DNA from: Planctomycetota bacterium
GTDB lineage: Bacteria; Planctomycetota; UBA1135; GCA-002686595
Assembly: GCA_002683825.1 (NCBI GenBank)
Contig: NYUD01000091.1
Coordinates: forward strand, 1-64,000
Length of the DNA stretch: 64,000 bases
Direction: 5' to 3'
This document shows, in pieces, positions 34,821 to 44,400 of this stretch. The translations under genes were made by a program, and so were the position numbers. The notes beneath the pieces are model-generated. The model was given only the letters and a program-made list of their open reading frames with translations, made no database searches and was not told the DNA's origin. The first letter of the stretch is position 1; each line of letters opens with the position of its first letter.

Positions 34821-37012
34821 TCGGGGCGTCGCTCCACGGAGCTCTTCTCGCCGCGTTTCTTTGTCTGGGGGCGTGTTCGAAACGCGCGCCGCGGGAGCCG
34901 TCCGGCGTCGCGACGATCGTCCTGATCGCCATCGACGATCTGCGAGTCGATCACCTGTCGTTTTACGGCGCCCCGTTCGACACCACGCCGAACCTGTCTC
35001 GTATCGCCGCAGAGGCTACGGTCTTCGAGGACTACGTCACGCCCAGTACGGCGACGGCGGCGACCCTCGCCTCCCTCCTGACCGGGCTGTCGCCCGCGGA
35101 GCACGGTCTCGAGACCATGAGGGAGCCAGGGCGCCAGCGTCTCCGCACGCACATCGCGACCCTGGCGGAGCGTCTTCAGGAACAGGGCTGGCGCACGGTC
35201 GCAGCGGTGTCGCTGCGCCAGTTCAGCGCGCGTCTTTCGGGCTTCGATCGGGGCTTTGTGCGCTACCGGGATGGGGAGCTCGATCCGGGCGGAAGACCGC
35301 TCCCCGCGGGGGAGCTCATCGAACGTCTGGCGCCGGTCCTCGAAGAGGAGCTGGAGCGTGAGGAGCCACTCTTCTTCTTCCTTCACTTCGGCGATTTGCG
35401 CGAGGGTGCCGCGCTCCCTCCCGAGCCCGGTCGCTTCCTTGGAGAACGGCTGGCTGCGTTCGATCAGGAACCGGGTCTCTCCGCCCTCCTCGCCCCCGGC
35501 TCGAACCGCTTTCGGGAAGTGGAGACGCTCCTGGCGAGGCGGCGCGGCAGCGCCCCGTGGAAGGCGTTCCAGAAGGCGAGCTACGACGCCAAACTCTACG
35601 AACTCGACCGACAGCTGGGCCGACTGATCGAAGGCCTGCAGGCTCGCCGGGATCCCGAGGCGCTGCACCTGGTGATCGTTGGAACGCGCGGTTGCTACCT
35701 TCTCGAGGCGCGGCCCGACGCTCAGCTGGAGGGCCTGTCGGAAGGGCTCTTGCGAACGGCGCTGGTCGTGCGTCTTCCCGGCCTCGCAGTGGGACGCCGG
35801 CGAGGGATCGTGAGTGCCCAACGCATCGCCCCGACCCTGCTCGCCCAGGCGTTCGCGGACCCGGCGACGGACCTCGGTCAGGGACTGGACGCCGCGCCTT
35901 TCGAGGGGGAACTTCGCGTGCTGTCGCCACGTGTGCGCGCGTTCGCCGAGGTGTCACGAAGTTGGAAGTGGATCGTCAAGGACGGCTGGGATTGCGAGCC
36001 GAGGTTGGTCCTGCGTGATGGGGACCGGATCGTCGAGGGGGCCTCCATGTGGGAGGTGCTGGAAGAAGAGCTGGGGGAAGGGCTGGCGAAAGAGCTGCGT
36101 GAGCGCGCCCAGACCGTCGGGACGGAGATTCCCCACGGTGGCCGGCTGCGTTTGCTGGGCAGCGCCGCCCGGGTTCTCGTTCGCGATCCCAGCGGTTCGA
36201 TCCGCGGTCGACGCAGCGACGGCGACGGCCTTCGGATCAGAACGGACCGGCGTACGGCGACGATCGAGCTCGGGGCCGGGGAGGATCGAGCGGCGACCCT
36301 CTACCTCGAGAAGAGCGGCGCTCCCCTCGCCCTCGAATTCACCCGGTCCGGCGCTCCGATCGGGCTGGATCGGATCCGGTTTCTCGGGGGCGAACGACTC
36401 GCAGACCTGGCGGTTCCCCGGCTCCCCAACCCGCGCGCGGAACCCTGGATCCTGGGCCAGGGACCACCCCCGTGGCGGGTCGAAATCGTCGATGCCGGCA
36501 GCGGCTGGGTTCGTCTCATCCTCCCGCAAAGACCACCGTCCCGGAGCGACGTCCGTGTCTTCGCGGCCCTCTATCCGCCCACGAGGGACGCGGGCGAGCC
36601 CATGGAGGTGCGACGGATCGAGGGGGGCGAGCGCCTGAGTGCGGATTCCCTTCCCGGGGCGATCTGCCTGGGGGGCAAGGCCCCCCTCACGGCCGAGTTC
36701 TTCCTCGGCGGGAAGCGGCTGGCCTTGGCGGTCGAAATCGACGGCGATTTCATCCCCACGACCTCTATTCGCTACCTGGGACGTCGGTTCGATCGGGGTG
36801 AAACCGCGATCTACCTGCCCCCCTGGCTGCCCGATCGTCTCGATTGGTTCCTGGATCCCGTCGCCCCTGATGCGCCGCCGCTCGAACGAGGATCAGCATC
36901 TGCGGTGCTGGACGGTACGATCTGGCTCGAGCGTGACTCCCGGTGGAGCGAAGGTCCCTGGGACCTCACCTCCGAGGAGGTCCGCTTTCTCCAGCGTCTG
37001 AGGAGCGAATAG
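34817..37012 (+). CDS. Degenerate sulfatase-like lipoprotein (probable pseudoenzyme) with a long C-terminal region
   Basis: 731 residues. The GTG at 34817 overlaps the previous stop and gives a clean lipoprotein signal (L-G-A-C, Cys20). The N-terminal 430 residues follow the sulfatase-like pattern: A-I-D-D-L-R-V-D-H-L-S near 38-48, and T-x-x-T-L-A-S-L-L-T-G with Thr80. But where relatives have S/T-D-H-G-E, this protein reads V-G-T-R-G-C, and the later His is missing, so the second metal site is gone. The C-terminal 300 residues are beta-rich and unrecognised. A binding or regulatory role fits better than catalysis. Confidence 0.78.
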   Translation: MIGASLHGALLAAFLCLGACSKRAPREPSGVATIVLIAIDDLRVDHLSFYGAPFDTTPNLSRIAAEATVFEDYVTPSTATAATLASLLTGLSPAEHGLETMREPGRQRLRTHIATLAERLQEQGWRTVAAVSLRQFSARLSGFDRGFVRYRDGELDPGGRPLPAGELIERLAPVLEEELEREEPLFFFLHFGDLREGAALPPEPGRFLGERLAAFDQEPGLSALLAPGSNRFREVETLLARRRGSAPWKAFQKASYDAKLYELDRQLGRLIEGLQARRDPEALHLVIVGTRGCYLLEARPDAQLEGLSEGLLRTALVVRLPGLAVGRRRGIVSAQRIAPTLLAQAFADPATDLGQGLDAAPFEGELRVLSPRVRAFAEVSRSWKWIVKDGWDCEPRLVLRDGDRIVEGASMWEVLEEELGEGLAKELRERAQTVGTEIPHGGRLRLLGSAARVLVRDPSGSIRGRRSDGDGLRIRTDRRTATIELGAGEDRAATLYLEKSGAPLALEFTRSGAPIGLDRIRFLGGERLADLAVPRLPNPRAEPWILGQGPPPWRVEIVDAGSGWVRLILPQRPPSRSDVRVFAALYPPTRDAGEPMEVRRIEGGERLSADSLPGAICLGGKAPLTAEFFLGGKRLALAVEIDGDFIPTTSIRYLGRRFDRGETAIYLPPWLPDRLDWFLDPVAPDAPPLERGSASAVLDGTIWLERDSRWSEGPWDLTSEEVRFLQRLRSE

Positions 37013-37034
37013 GAAGAGCGAAGTTATACGAGGT

Positions 37035-37811
37035 ATGAGGCGCATCGTGCTCTGTCGGCCCCAGGGGCCGCGCAACGTCGGTTCGGTCCTGCGGTTGGTC
37101 GCGAACTTCGGGCCCGCCGAGCTGGTGCTCGTGCGGCCGGAAAGGCGTTCGCTTCTGGTCCATCCCGACCTCGAGCAAATGTCCCACGGGGTCGAGGATG
37201 TTCTGGCGAAGATTCGCATCGTCGATCGTCTCGAGGATGCCCTCTTAGATGTGACGACCAGTTACGGTTTCACCGCTCGCGCTCGCGACCACCGCAGGCT
37301 GGGTGATTGGCGTGGGGTGCGTGAAGAGCTGGTGGCCCGTGCCCAGGATCCCGAAGAGACCGTGGCCCTGGTCTTCGGCTCGGAGGAGAGCGGTCTCTCC
37401 GGAGCCGAAACCGATCCGCTGCACCACCTGGTGCGCATGCCGACCTCCGATGAGCACGGTTCGATCAACCTGTCCATGGCGGTTGGCATCTGCCTTTCGA
37501 CGGTCTTCTTCGACCGCGCCCCGAGCGCGCGCGCCCCGAGCTCTTCCCCCACGCCGGGAGCCGACCGCGCCTTCCTGGCCGCGCGCCTCAGCGAGGTTCT
37601 GGGGGAACGCACGACCAGCCCGGAGGCGCGCCGCGATCTCACGGCCTCGATCGACCGGATCTTTGTGCGCTCTCCGCTGGAAACCCGCGATGCACGCGCG
37701 TGGCATCTCCTGGCGCAGGCTCTCGGGGGCAAGCGTCGTCCCGGCGACTACGGCTTGCCGGAGGGTGCGGAACGGCGAGAGGCTCTGAATACGGGTGAAG
37801 GCGAGACGTGA
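37035..37811 (+). CDS. SpoU-family RNA 2'-O-methyltransferase (TrmJ-like)
   Basis: 258 residues. SPOUT trefoil-knot enzyme with all three SpoU motifs: R-N-V-G-S-V-L-R (about 13-20), L-V-F-G-S-E-E-S-G-L-S near residue 112, and G-S-I-N-L-S-M-A-V-G-I near residue 140. The N-terminal order and a C-terminal extension resemble TrmJ, which methylates position 32 of tRNA, but other targets are possible. Its TGA overlaps the hutF GTG. Confidence 0.88.
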   Translation: MRRIVLCRPQGPRNVGSVLRLVANFGPAELVLVRPERRSLLVHPDLEQMSHGVEDVLAKIRIVDRLEDALLDVTTSYGFTARARDHRRLGDWRGVREELVARAQDPEETVALVFGSEESGLSGAETDPLHHLVRMPTSDEHGSINLSMAVGICLSTVFFDRAPSARAPSSSPTPGADRAFLAARLSEVLGERTTSPEARRDLTASIDRIFVRSPLETRDARAWHLLAQALGGKRRPGDYGLPEGAERREALNTGEGET

Positions 37812-39091
37812 GTCGCGTCATCGAGGCCGATTGGACCTGGACGGGCGCGGGCTTCGAATCCGGGATTCGACTCGCCATCGATGGGGATGGACGATGCGCC
37901 GTGTTGGAGAGCGACCGCGAGCCCGACGAGCGCTGGAACGGGAAAGCGCTGATGCCAGGTTTCGTCAACGCACACAGCCACGCCTTTCAACGCGGGTTGC
38001 GCGGGCAGGGGGAACACTTCCCTAGAGGCTCGGGCAGTTTCTGGACATGGCGCGAAGCGATGTACGGACTCGTCGAGAGCCTCGATGCCGATCGGATCTT
38101 TGAGATTTCGCGACTTTGTTTCGAGGAAATGGTGCGGGCCGGGATCACCGAGGTCGGCGAGTTTCACTACGTGCATCATCTTCGTGAAGGGGATTGGAAG
38201 CTGGACGAAGTCCTCCTCCGCGCAGCGCGTGACGTTGGCATTCGCATCTCTCTCCTGCTTGCGTACTACCGGAGCGGTGGAATCGGCAAGCCGCTCACGG
38301 GAGCTCAGAAACGCTTCGACGTGCGTTCGCCCGAGGAGTACTGGAACGCCTTTCAGCGCCTTTCGGAGCACCTCGACCCGGCGACCCAGTCGCTCGGTTG
38401 CGTCGTCCACAGCATTCGCGCCGCACCCCTCGACGAACTCGCCGAGGTCCACGCGGAGGCGCGACGTCGTGGAGTGGTCTTTCACATGCACGTGGAGGAA
38501 CAACGCCAAGAGATCGAGGACAGCGTCGCTGCCTTTGGAGCTCCGCCCATGCGGCTGCTCCTGGAGCGTCTCGAGATCGATTCGTCGTTCACGGCCGTGC
38601 ATTGCACCCACACGAGCCCGGCCGATCTGCGCGCTCTTTTCGATACCGGCGCAAACGCGTGCATCTGTCCGTTGACCGAGGCGAACCTCGGAGACGGCAT
38701 TCCGCCCACAGGACTCTTCGACGGTAAGCACGCCCTCGCTCTCGGAACGGATTCGAATGCCCGCATCTCTTTTCTCGAGGAGATGCGTTGGCTCGAGTAC
38801 GCGCAACGACTCGCCGGCGAACGCCGCGGCGTCGTCCTGGATGGGGCAGGGCGGTCCGCCGAACGCTTGATCGAGATCGCGACCAGCGGCGGTGCGCGTT
38901 CCCTTCGGGGAGAGGCGCGCGACCTGCGGCCTGGAGCGCCCGCGGATTTCATTTGCATCGATCTCGGTGCGACGAGCTTGGGGGGGGAGGATGGAACCCG
39001 CCTGGCGTCGTCTCTGGTCTTCGGAGCCGGCAACGATGCCATCGAAGGTGTCTACGTGGGCGGTCGCCGGCTACACGGGATGGAGGGGTAA
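37808..39091 (+). CDS. hutF: Formimidoylglutamate deiminase
   Basis: 427 residues, amidohydrolase superfamily. Metal ligands H56 and H58 in N-A-H-S-H-A-F-Q-R-G-L-R-G, then F-W-T-W-R-E-A-M-Y, the HutF fingerprint; H-C-T-H and L-G-T-D-S-N complete the metal site. HutF deiminates N-formimino-glutamate in the five-step histidine degradation route. No other hut gene is visible in the window. The GTG start overlaps the methyltransferase stop (GTGA at 37808-37811). Confidence 0.92.
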   Translation: MSRVIEADWTWTGAGFESGIRLAIDGDGRCAVLESDREPDERWNGKALMPGFVNAHSHAFQRGLRGQGEHFPRGSGSFWTWREAMYGLVESLDADRIFEISRLCFEEMVRAGITEVGEFHYVHHLREGDWKLDEVLLRAARDVGIRISLLLAYYRSGGIGKPLTGAQKRFDVRSPEEYWNAFQRLSEHLDPATQSLGCVVHSIRAAPLDELAEVHAEARRRGVVFHMHVEEQRQEIEDSVAAFGAPPMRLLLERLEIDSSFTAVHCTHTSPADLRALFDTGANACICPLTEANLGDGIPPTGLFDGKHALALGTDSNARISFLEEMRWLEYAQRLAGERRGVVLDGAGRSAERLIEIATSGGARSLRGEARDLRPGAPADFICIDLGATSLGGEDGTRLASSLVFGAGNDAIEGVYVGGRRLHGMEG

Positions 39092-39094
39092 GCC

Positions 39095-39931
39095 GTGGAA
39101 GCCCTGGAACTGTGCGGCATCCCGATCGAGGCGATTTCGATCGGCGGCATCGAGACCTGCATCCATCTACCGTCGTTCAAGGTCGCCTTCGACATCGGCC
39201 GCTGCCCGCCGGAAGTCGTGCGGCGCGACACGGTCCTCCTGACCCACCCTCACATCGATCACATGGGGGGGATCGCTTTCCACTGCGCGACGCGCGGCCT
39301 GCGGGGCATGCGGCCGCCGACCTACCTCGTTCCCAGCGGGGATGTCGAGGCTTTCGAGAGGCTTTTCGATGCGTGGCGCGTGCTCGATCGTTCCGAGATG
39401 GCCCACACGACTGTCCCCGTAGCGGCCGGCGCCGAATACGAACTCAAGAACGGCATCCTCGTGCGGCCTTTCCGTTCACCCCACTCGGCCCCGTGTCTGG
39501 GTTATTCCCTGTGGACGCGCAAGCACAAGCTCAAGTCCCGCTATCGTGGACTTTCCGGCAAAGAGATCGCTCGCCTGCGCACCCAGGAGGGTATGGAGGT
39601 CAACGACACCCTGGAAACACCGCAGGTTGCTTTCCCCGGCGACACGCTGATCGAGGTTGTTGAACAGGAAGAAGTTTGCCGCAAGGCGCGCCTGCTCATC
39701 CTCGAGACCACCTTCATCGATGAGCGCGTCCCCGTGGCCGAGGCGCGTTCCAAGGGCCATATTCACCTGGACGAAATCATCGCGCGGGCCGACCTCTTCG
39801 AGAACGAATCCATCCTGATGACGCACTTCTCCAGCCGTTACAAGGCGCCGGAAATCCTGGCACTGCTCGATGAAAAACTGCCTCCCCGTTTGAAGGAGCG
39901 CGTGGTCCCGCTGCTCGGCGGTCACAGGTAG
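39095..39931 (+). CDS. RNase Z-like metallo-beta-lactamase-fold protein
   Basis: 278 residues from a GTG, preceded by GGAGGGG at 39082-39088, one of the few good ribosome binding sites here. H51-P-H-I-D-H56 is the beta-lactamase-fold zinc motif; later F-P-G-D-T, L-E-T-T-F and T-H-F-S-S-R-Y give the remaining ligands. The late H-F-S-x-R-Y pattern is typical of tRNase Z, which removes tRNA 3' trailers. It resembles the plant/cyanobacterial-type short RNase Z more than E. coli Rbn. It starts 3 bases after hutF. Confidence 0.82.
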   Translation: MEALELCGIPIEAISIGGIETCIHLPSFKVAFDIGRCPPEVVRRDTVLLTHPHIDHMGGIAFHCATRGLRGMRPPTYLVPSGDVEAFERLFDAWRVLDRSEMAHTTVPVAAGAEYELKNGILVRPFRSPHSAPCLGYSLWTRKHKLKSRYRGLSGKEIARLRTQEGMEVNDTLETPQVAFPGDTLIEVVEQEEVCRKARLLILETTFIDERVPVAEARSKGHIHLDEIIARADLFENESILMTHFSSRYKAPEILALLDEKLPPRLKERVVPLLGGHR

Positions 39932-40186
39932 TGTCGGACTGCTGGTGCGCGAAGCGCAGCCCCGCGGGCCGTGGGGATGAGACGCGGCGGCCCCCGAGAA
40001 CACGCAGCAGCGGGAATTCGCCGTTCCGAGGTCGATACCGATCAGCGGGGTGCTCGCTGGGTCGGACAGAGCGGAGCTCGGAGAGGCTCGTGCCCGTCGG
40101 GATGGCGCGGAAGTTCTCGGGGGGGGAGGCGAAAGTCGACGAAGCTTGGAAGTGGGGCCGTTTCGAGCGCATCATGGGCCATAGCC
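39932..40186 (+). other. 255-base gap upstream of the cobalamin adenosyltransferase gene
   Basis: GC-rich, with a GCGC-GAA-GCGC hairpin at about 39947-39957 just after the RNase Z stop and other local inverted repeats. I looked for a cobalamin riboswitch (B12 box) because of the downstream gene and found none. No convincing small open frame. Likely holds the RNase Z 3' end and the promoter of the next operon. Confidence 0.45.
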
Positions 40187-40786
40187 ATGGTCCACCTATC
40201 GAAGATCTACACCAGAAGCGGCGACGACGGCAGCACCGGTTTAGGGGACGGCTCGCGACGGCCCAAACACGACCTGCGCATCGCCGCCTTCGGAACGGTG
40301 GACGAGACCTCGAGCGCGATCGGCGTGGCCCTGGCCCATCTCGAGTCCGGGAATCCACGGCATCGGGCCCTGGCGGAGGTCTTGCGGAACGTCCAGAACG
40401 ATCTCTTCGACGTCGGCGCGGACCTGTGCGTCCCGGGCGAGGGCGGCGAGCGGTTGCGGATCCGGCCGCTCTACACCGAACGGCTCGAAGGGTGGATCGA
40501 CGAGCACAACGCCCGGCTGAAACCCCTGAACAGCTTCGTTTTGCCCGGCGGCGATCCCGGCGCGGCTTGGCTTCATCTGGCCCGCACGGTTTGTCGGCGG
40601 GCCGAGCGGTCCGTGTGTCGATTGGCGGAGGTCGCTGCTGAGGAGCTCAACCCCGAGGTCGTGCGATATCTGAACAGGTGTTCCGACCTGCTGTTCGTCT
40701 TGGCGCGCTCGGCGAACAACGACGGGGAAGCCGATGTCCTGTGGCGCCCCGGCGAGGCTCAGGAAGACAACGAGGCCGGCGGCTAG
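40187..40786 (+). CDS. Cob(I)alamin adenosyltransferase, PduO type
   Basis: 199 residues. The ATG at 40187 starts directly with K-I-Y-T-R-S-G-D-D-G-S-T-G-L, the ATP-binding motif of PduO enzymes, followed by G-T-V-D-E and N-R-C-S-D-L-L-F near the C-terminus. It adenosylates reduced cobalamin to make coenzyme B12. Upstream in-frame codons are not family-like. The stop is one base before the miaE start, so the two are probably co-transcribed. Confidence 0.93.
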   Translation: MVHLSKIYTRSGDDGSTGLGDGSRRPKHDLRIAAFGTVDETSSAIGVALAHLESGNPRHRALAEVLRNVQNDLFDVGADLCVPGEGGERLRIRPLYTERLEGWIDEHNARLKPLNSFVLPGGDPGAAWLHLARTVCRRAERSVCRLAEVAAEELNPEVVRYLNRCSDLLFVLARSANNDGEADVLWRPGEAQEDNEAGG

Positions 40787-40787
40787 G

Positions 40788-41405
40788 ATGATGCGAGTCT
40801 TCCCCCTGGCATGGGACACGCCCCCCGCCTGGGGCGAAGCGGCGCTGCAGGATCCGCTGGCGCTCCTGTCGGACCATGCCCACTGCGAGATGGGCGCCAC
40901 GGTTTCGGCCCAGGGAATGATCGCGCGCTATCCGGAGCGAGCCAGACTCGTCGAGCGCATGGGTGCCCTGGCCATCGAGGAATTGCGGCACTTCGGGCAA
41001 GTTCATCGTTTGATCGTGGGCTTGGGGGGTGTCCTCGGGCCCATTCGCACCAACAGGTACGTCGAAGCTCTGCTGCGCGCCACGCGCAAGGGTGGGGAGG
41101 CGCTCCTCGATCGTCTGCTGGTCTCCGCGGTGATCGAGCGCCGCAGCCTCGAGCGCTTCGAGCTTCTGGCCGTGGCGGCGCGACAGGACCATCCCGAGCT
41201 GGCTCGTCTGTACCTCGAACTGGGGCCCTCGGAGGCGGGGCACGCCGCGCTGTTCATCGAGCTAGCCAAGAGCTTCTATGCCGACGGCGAGGTAGACCGA
41301 AGGCTTGCGTACTTACTCGAACTGGAGGCGAACGTCATTCGTGAGCTGCCCTGTGGATCGCGCATCCATTCCGGCCCCCCTTCGCCCGTTCAAACGGGCT
41401 GCTGA
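40788..41405 (+). CDS. miaE: tRNA-(2-methylthio-N6-isopentenyl-A37) hydroxylase
   Basis: 205 residues, ferritin-like diiron enzyme. H-C-E-M-G (Glu34), E-E-L-R-H (Glu64/65, His68), a Glu in I-E-R-R-S, and E-A-G-H-A-x-L-F supply the two iron sites. MiaE hydroxylates ms2i6A37 on tRNAs reading U-starting codons and needs oxygen. Of two adjacent ATG codons (40788, 40791) the first is used. It lies between the adenosyltransferase and tamB genes in one plus-strand run. Confidence 0.9.
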   Translation: MMRVFPLAWDTPPAWGEAALQDPLALLSDHAHCEMGATVSAQGMIARYPERARLVERMGALAIEELRHFGQVHRLIVGLGGVLGPIRTNRYVEALLRATRKGGEALLDRLLVSAVIERRSLERFELLAVAARQDHPELARLYLELGPSEAGHAALFIELAKSFYADGEVDRRLAYLLELEANVIRELPCGSRIHSGPPSPVQTGC

Positions 41406-41410
41406 ACGGG

Positions 41411-44400
41411 ATGGTTGGAAAGTCGTCCCGGGGTCGGCTTCGCCTTGCGAGGCGCGCGGTGCTTTTTCTTGTGCTGGTGCTGCCGTCGATCTGGCTGCTG
41501 CGCGGCTACATGATCGCGCCGCCATTGATCTCGTGGTTGCGCGCCGATCTGGCGCAGCGGTACGGCGCCCAATTGACGGTAGAGCAGGTGCACGGGAGCT
41601 ACTTGATGGATTTAGAGCTTCGAGGTGTGAACCTCGTCGCCGACGCGGAAACGGGGTTCCCGGTCAAGAGCCTCTCGGGCGCCGAGCTCCGCCTCGAATA
41701 CTCCCTGTGGGATCTCTTCTTCCACGGGATCGAGGGCGTCCGTGCGCTCACACTCAACCTGGAGGAGCTGACCCTCGACCTCTCGCGAACAGAGGAGGAT
41801 CCCGACCCGGCGGCGGAGCCGGCGAGTCTCGACCTTCCCGAATGGCTTCCCCGGATTGAAATCACAGCGGGAAGCGTAGACCTGGCACTGCCCGGGGGGC
41901 GGAGCGTCGCGCTGAGGCGTCTTGAAGCGCGTGCGGACGAACCCACTGACGTCCAGGCGTTGGTCCTGGAGGCGGAGAAGATCCGCGTCGATGCTCCGGA
42001 AACAGGAGCCCTTGAGTCCCCCCTACACGTGCGCGGTTCGTGGCTTGCGGGACGGCTCGCCATCGAGCGGATCGAGGCCCTGGAGACGCGGATTCGAAAC
42101 GCCGAAGTCGATCTCACGAGCGGTGAAATCCGGGTGGAAGAGCTCACCCTTTCGTCGGAAGGGCTGGAGCTGGAAGCGAAGGGCTTGAACGTGCCGCTCG
42201 CAAGCGCCGGGTCGCTCGCGTTCTTTGCCGATCTCAAAGGGGAGCTGGCGGTCGAGGTCGTCCGGGTTCCGCCGATGTTGCGGGAATTACCGGAGGGTTT
42301 CGCCGGTGCCCTGATCGAAACGTTCGCGGGGCAAGAGGGGCTCCTGCGTTTCGAGGCGAGCATCGAGGACGGCCGCGCGCTGGTGCGTGAAGCACACGCG
42401 GAAACCCGGAGCGGTCACCTCACCGTTTCGGAATGTCGGTTCGAACTCGATGCGCAGGACTTCCTGGCCAGCCGCTTCGCATTGGTGGGGGACATCGATC
42501 TCCCTAACCTGGCGGAGATCGTGCAACTGTTCGGCGGGGTTCTTCCAATCGAGGGGTCCTTGGCAGGCAGGGCCGATGTGAGCGGGCCCCTGGAGTCGCT
42601 CCTGGGGGCGATCGAACTCGAGGGAAGCGACCTGTCGATCTATGAAAGACCCGTGCGGCATTTCGAGGCCAAGGTGAACTTCGATGGTGACGTCATCGAC
42701 CTGGGCTCGCTCGAGGTACAACTCGAGGAGCCGAACTTCCTGAAAGTCAGCGGGCGTTATCGGGTGAAGGAAGGGCTTTTCGAAGAGGTTCGTCTCGACG
42801 GGCAAGTGACGCGTCTCGAGGAATTGCGGATCCCAGATGTACCCGGGGGCGATCTTCTTGTGAGCGCGGTCCTGGAGGGGAGCCTCGGGGCTCTGCGGGG
42901 CAATGTGCAGCTCGATGCGGGGAATCTGGCGTTCCGCAATCGAGCGATCACCGACGCGTCGCTCAGTGCGCGATTGGAATGGCCGCGCATCGACATCGAA
43001 AAGCTACGCTTCGACGATCCGCTCGGTGCGATCGAAGCTGTCGGTCAGGCGGAATGGACCGGGGAGACGCAGCGCTTCGAGCTCGCATCCTTGCGGGCCA
43101 CGAGGGAGGGCAGCGAGCTCCTCCTGGATCGACCCGCAAGCGTGGTCCTCGGGCCCAACAAGGTCGATGTGGGGCCCTTCGAACTGAGTGGTTCGGCCGG
43201 CAGCGCGACGGTCGGGTACCACGAGGACCCTTTGGCGAGGGGCCTCTCCGTCCACCTGGATGGGTTCGATTCGCAGGTCCTTCTGGGGCCCTGGTTGCCC
43301 GTCGACTGGAGTGCCGGTCGACTCGACGGGAGGCTTGTCGCCGACCTGATGGGAGAGAATCCCATCATCGACCTCGACCTGACCGCGAAGGGGGTTCGCC
43401 TGGGTGGGGATTCGACGGCGGGGTGGGTTGTGCACGGCGTGTTGCGGCTGAGCGAAGGTCGCCTCGTTCTGGAAACCCTGAAGGCGGATCATCCGGAACA
43501 CGGAGGTCTGCAGGGTCAAGGAGATCTCCCGCTGGCGCTCTTCGAAGAAGAGCCGTTTCCCGAGGGTGCGTTGCAGTTGCGGTTGGAGCTGGCGCAATTG
43601 CAACTCGCAACGCTCGCTTCGCGTTTGACCGGCGGGGCGGTGGATGTGGAGGGGCCGGTTACCGGCCGGGCGGAGTTTTCGGGGACATGGGCAAACGTGA
43701 TGGGCCGTGTTTCCCTCTCCCATCCGGGCGTCTACCTGGTCCGGGAAGGGGGCGGGTCTCGCTTCGGTCCCGCCCATCTCGATGTGCTCCTGGAAGCCGG
43801 CGATCGGATCACGGCTCGCGTGAGCCTTCAGGACGAGGAGGGGTTCGAAATCAAAGTCGAAGGCAGCCTCCTGGCCCGGCTCGACGTGCAGGACATCGAG
43901 GGAGTCCTGGACGGTGCGCTGGCAGGAAACCTCATCCTGGATGCAGATGCGATCGAGGAGTACACCTATCGTCTGAAGGGCTTTCCCCGACTTCGAGGTG
44001 CAGCGCACCTGGAAGCCGGTATCACGGGCTCGCTGCGGGAGGTGCGGTGGAACGCGGACTTGCACCTGCACGATGGGGGCGTGGCGCTAGGCGTGGACGG
44101 CGTGCCGCCGGTGACCGGTCTCGAAATGCACTTGCGAACGGATGGGGAGCAGCTCGAGATCGTGCAGGCGCAGGGCGAAATGGGTGGGGCGCCGCTGCGC
44201 TTGCAAGGCACGGTGGGTTTGCAGAAACCCCATGAGCTGGACCTCGAAGCGACGGGGGAGGACGTGCTCCTGCGTCGCCTCGACGGCTTGAAGCTTCGCG
44301 CGGACGCCCAGTTGGCCCTGAACGGTCCTCTCGAAGGCCTGCGGGCTACGGGCACCGTCGCCTTGACCGACTGCAGCTTCGTTCGCAGGTACAACCCGAT

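Noticed and set aside
40046-40053. CGGGGTGC, reminiscent of the start of a TPP riboswitch
   Set aside because: The rest of the TPP consensus (CTGAGA and the ACCTGAT block) is absent, and the downstream gene is for cobalamin adenosylation, not thiamine.
39932-40186. Possible cobalamin riboswitch before the adenosyltransferase gene
   Set aside because: No B12 box or other conserved cobalamin-riboswitch core could be found by eye.
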